The notes under the pieces are model-generated. The model was not told the DNA's origin. It made no database searches and saw only the letters and a program-made list of their open reading frames with translations. DNA of 22,977 bases from a virus. The position numbers and the translations under genes were made by a program. Positions 17,496-22,977 of the stretch are shown here, one piece after another. Within the stretch, counting starts at the first letter, position 1. Each line of letters begins with the position of its first letter. The stretch spans positions 1 to 22,977 of the IMG/VR virus record IMGVR_UViG_3300028557_000201; one strand, written 5' to 3'.

Positions 17496-17510
17496 TAAAT
17501 ATTACTACAA
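17496..17510 (+). promoter_or_regulatory. T4-late-type promoter candidate before the 907-aa gene
   Basis: TAAATATTAC starts at 17496, putting TAAATA (17496-17501) 9 nt before the ATG at 17511. It lies in a 20-nt intergenic gap without a Shine-Dalgarno. The same ten bases are seen at 11612. Confidence 0.55.
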
Positions 17511-20234
17511 ATGTCCTTATCTGCTATTCCTAACAATTTTAATCCGGGGGCTACACCTACAGTATTTTTGCCAGTAGACGGTAGAGAGGCCTTATTTGTT
17601 GCTTCTATTCAAGCCGGACTTTCCGGTTCTTTACCTATTGAGAGATGTTTTGATAAATATGGTATTTTGTGGAAGTGGTCTACTTTTGAGTTGTCAGCTA
17701 TAGCTCCCGGACTATCAGCTATACCTCTTAGTTCAACTAGAACTCCTTACCCTTCTTCATGGGCTACGGTTGGTTGTTTAGGGCTATCCGGAAATCCAGG
17801 ATCAGGGTCAAGCTATATAAATTCAACACCGGGAGGTTTTCCTAAAAAATGGAGAAACGAAGGCGCTCTATCTGCTGAATTTTTTAGCCCTGTAACCGCT
17901 TCGTGTGCAGCAGATAAAATAACCTGGACTCTTTCAGCCACTAACTGGTCTCAAATACATACAGAAGTAAATTATATTTCAGCAACAACAGATTTTATCT
18001 ATAGTTTAAAATTTGAAGACTACGGAACTGAATATAATAAGATTAATATTTATCAAGATACTCTTGTAACTGTTAGAGCTCAAGTAACAGGTACGTGTTG
18101 TGATTTACAGTCCGATCCCATAAGCTGTGTGCCGGCTTTTATCGACGAATCATACACCTTTAAAGTAATTGCACCACCTCTTGTAAAACTTTATACACCA
18201 AATAGGTACAATCTTACAGGTGTTAATATTAATTTTGAAAATCTTATTACTAATACAGCTTATATTACTGCTTTAAGAATTGATTTAGATGATAGTAAAG
18301 AAATATTTTTAACTGGTAGTAATATTACAAATTCCATTAGTGTTAGTTATGATATTTTAGGTTTTAAAACATTAAGGGTAACTTCTTATTTAAATTATAC
18401 AGATATTCCTTACACAGTAACTCTGCCGGACATTATAGAGATAGTTAAAGAATATGATACGGTTTCTTCAAGAGAATATCGCTCTGTTTTAACTCCAATT
18501 GTATTGCCTTGGCCTGATCAACCAAAAGTAGGTATTAATGATTGGGCAGTTGAGGACAACATTAATAACTGTTTTGAAAAATTCTCTGAAAATCTTGAAT
18601 ATCTTGAATCCCGAGGACGGGCATACACAGGCACTTTTTCAGATTATTTTGGCTACCTCGGTGCTCAGCCTAATATTTTGGTTACCGGGGTAACTGGTTG
18701 CCCGGTTTGGACTTGGGCTGATTTAGATTGCTTTAATACAACTCTTCCTTACTCAGTAACTTGGAGAGACGTTTATATTCCCCCAACATCAGCTACTGAT
18801 CCAGGTTCAATAGGTGAGTGGGTTGATTGTGGTACTTGGATTGACTTAGATTGCCGTAATGCATTCTTTAACCCTAATTGTAGACAAAAATATTGTGTTG
18901 ATTGGAACTGGAAGGCTAGAAAAAGAGCTAATTCAACAAGTACGTTCGAGACAACTTGGCAATCTTCAGTATCAGGAGGACTGTATCAAAAACGCTGGTA
19001 TTACGAACCTTGTGAGGAATCTCGAGTTGTTGTTTGTGATGAAGGGGTCTGGAACGTCAATTTACCAAATTTAGACACCTTTTATGACCCGATACCCTCC
19101 CCGGCTATACAACAACGATGCACATTTACTGGGGTAGTTTCAAAGCAAAATAAACTTTATACATCTCTAAAGACAATTATTAAACTTCTTGACTCAGACT
19201 ATACCGCTACTTATTATAGTAATAGAGACTCTTTTGATGGGGTGTTAGCGTTTTCTAATATTAAAAACATATGCATGGATTCTTCTGATAAAATCTATGT
19301 AATTGATAATATTTTATCTCAAGTAGCAGTTTACACTTACGAGCCAGATACTTCTGGAGATGACTGGGTATTATTTACAAGCTGGGGAGGATTTGGAACT
19401 ACAGCTTCAACTAATAAGTTTTCAAACCCTAATGACATACATATAGATCAGTTTGATGATGTATGGGTAACCGATACCGGGAACGGCTGCATTAAGCATT
19501 ATTCAAACACTGGAACATGGCTTAACACTATAACCGATGATGAACTTAAAATAACTACCCCTCTCTCGGTCGCTGTAGATAGTCAAAAGATGGTTCATGT
19601 ACTAACAAATAAAGAGATTCGAGTCTATAGTTACGAAGGCGTTTATAAGCAAAGTTATTCATACACTGAGTTTACAACTTCAAATGCACCAGTTAAAATT
19701 AATACTTCATATAATAGAGAAATAATTTACCTAGCGCTTGAAACTCAAGTTCTTAAATTCTTTAGAAACGGGGTGTTTGCCGGTTATATAATTCAAGAAA
19801 AAGAAAACTTACCAACTATTACAAGCTTGTATCAGGATGAGTATAGAAATTTATTAATAACAGCTGGAGATAAAATTTTAAAATACCCTGACTTAATGAC
19901 ACAAAAGCTTCTTAAAGGCTCTCTACCTTCTAATTACTGGTCATTACAGGATATCCTTATCAACAAAGATGAATATGTACAGAACTGGGTTTATACAAAA
20001 GCATTTCAAAGAATGTGGGATAATATAGAAACCTTTCGAAACACTTTACTATTTGACGAAGCTTATCCTTGCAAGTCATATAAACCACCTTTACACGGAA
20101 AAGAGAAGATGATTATTGGTCAAAACGAAATTGTAACCTCAACAGTTATTAACCGGGTTGTAAGATACCTTTGGGAAAACTTTGAAACTCTTATTGATTA
20201 CTTCGATCCGAGTTGTGAATCAACAACTCTCTAA
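17511..20234 (+). CDS. Large virion protein with Cys/Trp-rich module and NHL-like propeller
   Basis: The 907-aa product has a Gly/Ser/Pro-rich beta N-terminal half. Residues about 45-215 contain many Cys and Trp (CCDLQ at 196-200), and residues 220-310 resemble an Ig/PKD-type beta-sandwich. A Cys/Trp-rich module at 397-501 (CPVWTWADLDC, later CRQKYCVDWNW at 457-467) matches that of the 491-aa protein. Residues about 540-795 form an NHL-like propeller, with blades marked by IYVIDN (595-600), VWVTDTGNGCIKHY (651-664) and VHVLTNKEIRVYSYEG (695-710). The C-terminal about 100 residues are helical (NWVYTKAFQRMWDNIETFRN, then GQNEIVTSTVINRVVRYLWENFETLIDYF), a likely anchor into the baseplate or a partner. 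No signal peptide is seen. It is a single-gene unit downstream of the LamG-like gene and upstream of the small fibres. Function is inferred as peripheral baseplate or adhesion. Confidence 0.72.
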   Translation: MSLSAIPNNFNPGATPTVFLPVDGREALFVASIQAGLSGSLPIERCFDKYGILWKWSTFELSAIAPGLSAIPLSSTRTPYPSSWATVGCLGLSGNPGSGSSYINSTPGGFPKKWRNEGALSAEFFSPVTASCAADKITWTLSATNWSQIHTEVNYISATTDFIYSLKFEDYGTEYNKINIYQDTLVTVRAQVTGTCCDLQSDPISCVPAFIDESYTFKVIAPPLVKLYTPNRYNLTGVNINFENLITNTAYITALRIDLDDSKEIFLTGSNITNSISVSYDILGFKTLRVTSYLNYTDIPYTVTLPDIIEIVKEYDTVSSREYRSVLTPIVLPWPDQPKVGINDWAVEDNINNCFEKFSENLEYLESRGRAYTGTFSDYFGYLGAQPNILVTGVTGCPVWTWADLDCFNTTLPYSVTWRDVYIPPTSATDPGSIGEWVDCGTWIDLDCRNAFFNPNCRQKYCVDWNWKARKRANSTSTFETTWQSSVSGGLYQKRWYYEPCEESRVVVCDEGVWNVNLPNLDTFYDPIPSPAIQQRCTFTGVVSKQNKLYTSLKTIIKLLDSDYTATYYSNRDSFDGVLAFSNIKNICMDSSDKIYVIDNILSQVAVYTYEPDTSGDDWVLFTSWGGFGTTASTNKFSNPNDIHIDQFDDVWVTDTGNGCIKHYSNTGTWLNTITDDELKITTPLSVAVDSQKMVHVLTNKEIRVYSYEGVYKQSYSYTEFTTSNAPVKINTSYNREIIYLALETQVLKFFRNGVFAGYIIQEKENLPTITSLYQDEYRNLLITAGDKILKYPDLMTQKLLKGSLPSNYWSLQDILINKDEYVQNWVYTKAFQRMWDNIETFRNTLLFDEAYPCKSYKPPLHGKEKMIIGQNEIVTSTVINRVVRYLWENFETLIDYFDPSCESTTL

Positions 20235-20235
20235 T

Positions 20236-20250
20236 TAAATATATATTACA
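20236..20250 (+). promoter_or_regulatory. T4-late-type promoter candidate before the small fibre genes
   Basis: TAAATATAT starts at 20236, so TAAATA (20236-20241) is 9 nt before the ATG at 20251. The 16-nt gap has no Shine-Dalgarno. It would drive the three small fibre genes ending at 22350, the last two of which each start 3 nt after the previous stop. Confidence 0.5.
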
Positions 20251-20778
20251 ATGTCTTGTCTAGGTGTTTCAATAATCCAATCAAACGAATGTATCGGTAA
20301 TTCTCTCTTTACAATAAGAGACAACTTTACAAAATTAGAAGGAGGTATCTGTGATAATATTAATACAATTACAGAAATAGAAGGTAATATTACAAATCTT
20401 ACAAACCAGCTTAATGCTCTATCCGGTCTAGTAACACCTGGTGCTGCTAAGGCTTGGGTAGTTTTTGATGCTACTAGAGAAGCAAATACAGGTACTGTAA
20501 ACCCTCTCGGTAATAGGTTAATTCGTAACAGTTATAATGTTTCTTCAGTTTTAAAGTATTCCACTGATCCCGGGTTATTTGAAGTAACCTTCACAACATC
20601 GCTTGCAAACACTAATTACGGGGTTATAGCAACGTGCAGTGAAAAGGCAGCCAGTAGTGGCAATTTTGTTTGGGCTCAACCTAGTCTAAGAGACCCAAGT
20701 TCCGTCCGACTTTATATAAGATCTATTACAGCTTCAGAAGTAGCAGACCCCGAATATGTTTCTGTTATAGTAATATAA
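20251..20778 (+). CDS. Small tail fibre protein with shared N-terminal Cys anchor
   Basis: This 175-aa protein starts with a motif shared with the next two genes: NECIGNSLFTIRDNFTKLE at residues 12-30. A short heptad-like stretch follows (about 31-60: ICDNINTITEIEGNITNLTNQLNALSG), consistent with a trimeric coiled coil. Residues about 68-175 form a beta-rich head that begins KAWVVFD, continues with SYNVSSV and a 'G.FEVTFTTSLANTNY' strand, ends in PEYVSVIVI, and resembles receptor-binding tips of phage fibres. The next gene repeats this layout, suggesting duplication. The assignment as a fibre is from layout and family resemblance; receptor and attachment site are unknown. Confidence 0.78.
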   Translation: MSCLGVSIIQSNECIGNSLFTIRDNFTKLEGGICDNINTITEIEGNITNLTNQLNALSGLVTPGAAKAWVVFDATREANTGTVNPLGNRLIRNSYNVSSVLKYSTDPGLFEVTFTTSLANTNYGVIATCSEKAASSGNFVWAQPSLRDPSSVRLYIRSITASEVADPEYVSVIVI

Positions 20779-20781
20779 GTT

Positions 20782-21276
20782 ATGAGTATCTGTGATCTGC
20801 CAAATGCTATAACCACCATTGATTTAGATGAATGTGTCGGAACATCTTTGGCTACTATCAATACAAATTTCTTAAAATTGCAGCAACAAGCCTGTGAAGA
20901 TAGTGCAGAGCTGTCTCGGCTAACTCAAGATTTATTAGCTCTTAGTTCGAGCTATTTAGAATTGTCAGCAAAAGCAGCTGGTATACCAAAAGCATGGATT
21001 GTCTTTAATGGTGTAACCCCGACAGTATCTGCTTCTTATAATATGTCTGTTTCGAGTTTAGGTATAGGACAATATGCTGTAACTTTTGGAACCGCTTTCC
21101 CGAGTCTCTGTTATGCACTAGTAGGCAGTTCAAGCTCTACAGCAGCAAGCCCTTTTTATACCTGGTTACAGCCTACAACAGCCTTTACTCCTGCGTCTGC
21201 TACTATAAATATACATGATCTATCTGGAACATTTGTAAACCCAGAATATATATCATTAGCAGTATATTACAAATAA
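20782..21276 (+). CDS. Small tail fibre protein, paralogue of the preceding gene
   Basis: The 164-aa protein repeats the layout of the gene before it. Its N-terminus has DECVGTSLATINTNFLKLQ (about 16-34), then a helical stretch (about 35-65, DSAELSRLTQDLLALSSSYLEL). A head starts with KAWIVFN, then SYNMSVSSL, 'GQYAVTFGTAF', an F-x-W-x-QP strand and NPEYISLAVYYK at the end. The shared order KAW-VF, SYN-SV, Y-VTF, W-QP and PEY-S shows common origin with the 175-aa protein, although the sequences have diverged well. It is 3 nt behind the preceding gene and has no promoter-like element or Shine-Dalgarno. A second receptor-binding fibre or hetero-partner is inferred. Confidence 0.78.
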   Translation: MSICDLPNAITTIDLDECVGTSLATINTNFLKLQQQACEDSAELSRLTQDLLALSSSYLELSAKAAGIPKAWIVFNGVTPTVSASYNMSVSSLGIGQYAVTFGTAFPSLCYALVGSSSSTAASPFYTWLQPTTAFTPASATINIHDLSGTFVNPEYISLAVYYK

Positions 21277-21279
21277 ATT

Positions 21280-22350
21280 ATGGCACGAGTACATACAACA
21301 GCATTTAATGAAACAGACTGTATTGGGGACTGTTATGAACCTATTAATAACAGTTTAGATAATCTTGATACAGCTGTTCAGAATATATCAGGCAATGTTA
21401 CCGAGCTATTAGGAGGTATTCATAATATTATGAATATTCGTATGTCATTAAGTAACACAACAGCAATTACTACAACGGATATTAAAAGCGCCACTAATTT
21501 ATATATTCATCCATACAACGGTGCTGTAGTTTCGTTATGGAATACAACAATAAACAGATGGGAACTTAAACAATTTTCTTCTATTATAACAGTAAGTTTA
21601 TCTTCTTTAGCAGCTAATATGAATTATGATATTTATTTACATTTTAGTTCTGGTAGTTTTCAAGTTGAATTTGTAGCTTGGGCAAGTCAAGTTGCAGGTG
21701 CAACGCCTCCAACTACCGGTTCTCAAAATGGTATATTAGTTAAATCGGGGGAACCAAATAAAAGACTTATTGGTTGTTTAAGAACTACTAATAATCCCGG
21801 ACAAACTGAAGTAAGTTTCGGAAGAGTAGCTGCCGTCGGAGGAAGTCATCCAAAATTATTTGTTTGGAATCTTTATAACCAGCATCCTGCATCATTTTCA
21901 ATTTTAGAAACTGGAACAGTTAATGGGTGGGGTACTAGTATTAACGGTTGGACATCAACAGCTGCCGGCGCAACTGCAGCTACAAACGGACCGTTTGAAA
22001 AATTTGGAGGAGTTAATAATAAAATTAGTTTTATTTCCCGAACCCCACAAGTAGTTAATTTAAATACAACCAATTTTGTTAAAAATGCTATACCGTTTTA
22101 TTTTGCCTACTCATTAAATCAGGAAACACCAACTGTATCCCAGTATTTTTCTCAAACACCAGGTATACCTATTTTTGAAGCAGGCACAGGAGGATTAGCT
22201 GTTGTACCAGCTTATACAAATACAATAGCTCCAGGGTATCATTATTTACAATTAGTATCAATGACATACACCGGACAGACTCAAGTTTACATACCCTGGA
22301 CAGGGGATAGACACTCCTATGGAACTACCGGTACTTTAATTACATATTAA
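21280..22350 (+). CDS. Tail fibre / receptor-binding protein with shared N-terminal anchor
   Basis: The 356-aa protein shares the N-terminal motif of the previous two genes (TDCIGDCYEPINNSLDNLD, residues about 12-30), followed by a short helical linker. The rest differs. Residues about 55-130 are beta-rich. Residues about 148-200 contain NGILVKSGEPNKRLIGCLRTT then GQTEVSFG and FVWNLYNQ, a motif set I know from fibre and tailspike proteins of other phages (an LGT-RTT segment followed by a VWNxYN segment). The C-terminal about 100 residues end in a Gly/Tyr/Trp-rich strand (YIPWTGDRHSYGTTG). It is 3 nt behind the previous gene and closes the unit. A different receptor-binding head on the same anchor is the simplest reading. 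Confidence 0.8.
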   Translation: MARVHTTAFNETDCIGDCYEPINNSLDNLDTAVQNISGNVTELLGGIHNIMNIRMSLSNTTAITTTDIKSATNLYIHPYNGAVVSLWNTTINRWELKQFSSIITVSLSSLAANMNYDIYLHFSSGSFQVEFVAWASQVAGATPPTTGSQNGILVKSGEPNKRLIGCLRTTNNPGQTEVSFGRVAAVGGSHPKLFVWNLYNQHPASFSILETGTVNGWGTSINGWTSTAAGATAATNGPFEKFGGVNNKISFISRTPQVVNLNTTNFVKNAIPFYFAYSLNQETPTVSQYFSQTPGIPIFEAGTGGLAVVPAYTNTIAPGYHYLQLVSMTYTGQTQVYIPWTGDRHSYGTTGTLITY

Positions 22351-22375
22351 CAATAGAAAATCCCCCCTTTTAGAA

Positions 22376-22395
22376 TAAATATAAATATAAACCAT
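22376..22395 (+). promoter_or_regulatory. Doubled T4-late-type promoter candidate before the acidic protein
   Basis: Two overlapping TAAATA copies lie at 22376-22381 and 22382-22387; the second is 8 nt before the ATG at 22396. They sit in the 45-nt gap after the last fibre gene, which also has a run of six C at 22362-22367. No Shine-Dalgarno or clear terminator hairpin is present in the gap. Confidence 0.55.
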
Positions 22396-22977
22396 ATGAA
22401 GCAAAACCCTCTTTCCGAAATTTATGAATCAAAGGTATTAACCTCTGAAGCAGTCCCCTCTAACAAAGTTAAAGGAGACAAAGAACTCGACGATATGATG
22501 AATGCTAAAAAGGCTCGTCCGGTTTCAGGTCAAGGGCCAGAAGCTTGCAAAAAAGATTTACATGCACCAAAAGAGATGCACGGCACTGAAGTGCACGACC
22601 CTAAAGTTTTAAAAGATTCTATGGAAAAACCAACAAAATCATTTGAAGGCTCATTTGAAAAGCTCTTCAAAGCAACAATTAATGAGCAGTTCCCTGGTGA
22701 AGAAGAAATGGGTATGGAAATGGAAGTTGAAGTGCCTACTTCAGACGACGAAATGATGGATGAGCTCGAAGGTGAAAAAGACGAAGTAACAGATCTCGTT
22801 TCTGATCTTAAATCAGTAATGGACCATCTTCAAAATATCCTTGATAAAATTTCTGAAGAGACTGGCAGTAAAGAAGAAGAGTCAGAAGAAGAAGCAGAAT
22901 TCGGAGATGAAGAAGCTAACGACGTTGAAGATCTCGAAATGGAAGAAGAGCCAGTTAAAGAAGCAACAGAACTAAAA
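22396..22977 (+). CDS. Highly acidic protein, possible prohead core or virion-associated (partial, 3' end beyond window)
   Basis: An open frame of 194 codons runs from ATG at 22396 to the window edge without a stop. The N-terminal half is mixed (PLSEIYESKVLTSEA, then a Lys-rich stretch with His and Met, then KSFEGSFEKLFKATINEQF). The second half is strongly acidic and Met-rich (EEEMGMEMEVEV, then DDEMMDELEGEKDEV), followed by a heptad-like helix (VTDLVSDLKSVMDHLQNILDKI) and another Glu-rich tail. Its composition is unlike the beta-rich fibres upstream. Acidic, helical, low-complexity proteins in T4-like phages are often prohead core or scaffold proteins (gp67, gp68, gp22 type), and the I-N-E at 22678-22686 fits the (I/L)-x-E cleavage pattern of the gp21 prohead protease. 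Both points are suggestive only. It has its own promoter-like element. Confidence 0.7.
   Translation, partial: MKQNPLSEIYESKVLTSEAVPSNKVKGDKELDDMMNAKKARPVSGQGPEACKKDLHAPKEMHGTEVHDPKVLKDSMEKPTKSFEGSFEKLFKATINEQFPGEEEMGMEMEVEVPTSDDEMMDELEGEKDEVTDLVSDLKSVMDHLQNILDKISEETGSKEEESEEEAEFGDEEANDVEDLEMEEEPVKEATELK

Noticed and set aside
20251-22350. Diversity-generating retroelement target in the fibre genes
   Set aside because: No reverse transcriptase, template repeat or near-identical DNA repeat was seen in the window, and the heads do not show the C-type lectin variable end.
22351-22375. Run of six C flanked by A and T tracts, considered as a terminator
   Set aside because: No stem of useful length can be formed; the A4/T4 flanks are too short.
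1-22977. tRNA genes, CRISPR arrays, insertion sequences, integrase or attachment sites
   Set aside because: None seen on reading; the window is almost entirely coding for virion proteins.

Overview
This window reads as a virion-structure (baseplate and tail-fibre) region of a large, AT-rich tailed phage with a contractile, T4-like tail. Two proteins are recognisable by family: a gp25-like baseplate wedge protein (91-591) and a gp6-like, baseplate-J-type wedge protein (595-2424). They are followed by about 20 kb of large, beta-rich structural proteins built from mobile adhesion-type modules: PKD, NHL-like propeller, LamG-like, He_PIG-like and tail-fibre modules. No host, integration, plasmid or metabolic genes are seen, and no tRNA, CRISPR or IS. 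The host cannot be read directly. The total lack of Shine-Dalgarno sequences, AT-rich leaders and many PKD/NHL-type domains would fit a phage of Bacteroidota or another aquatic AT-rich bacterium, but that is inference.

Layout. At 1-41 the 5' end of a divergent minus-strand gene is visible. From 91 onward every gene is on the plus strand and tightly packed: gp25-like, gp6-like, a 1354-aa PKD/propeller/fibre-module protein, a 1711-aa protein with a helical N-terminus and an Ig-like C-terminus, a 491-aa PKD and Cys/Trp-rich protein, a 314-aa tail fibre, an unrecognised 310-aa protein, an 819-aa protein whose LamG-like domain seems to be split by a propeller-like insert, a 907-aa Cys/Trp-rich and NHL-propeller protein, three small fibres sharing an N-terminal Cys motif (175, 164 and 356 aa), and the start of a very acidic protein that runs off the right edge. 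No gene-free stretch exceeds about 50 bases.

Expression. A TAAATA core (often TAAATAnTA, close to the T4 late-promoter consensus TATAAATACTATT) lies 6-10 nt before the start codon of eight plus-strand genes, and 14 nt before the divergent gene. The five genes without it are those placed 1-3 nt behind a neighbour. This divides the region into apparent transcription units: 91-6490, 6496-11631, 11628-13103, 13113-14057, 14097-17490, 17511-20234, 20251-22350 and 22396 onward. If these are T4-type late promoters, the transcripts would have almost no leader.

Working together. In T4, genes 25 and 6 form the inner baseplate wedge and gene 6 is followed by 7, 8, 9, 10, 11 and 12. Here that position is held by much larger modular proteins that I cannot match to gp7-gp12. 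The natural reading is an enlarged peripheral baseplate and host-adhesion apparatus, in which beta-sandwich and propeller modules project from baseplate anchors and small fibres are attached through a shared N-terminal motif.
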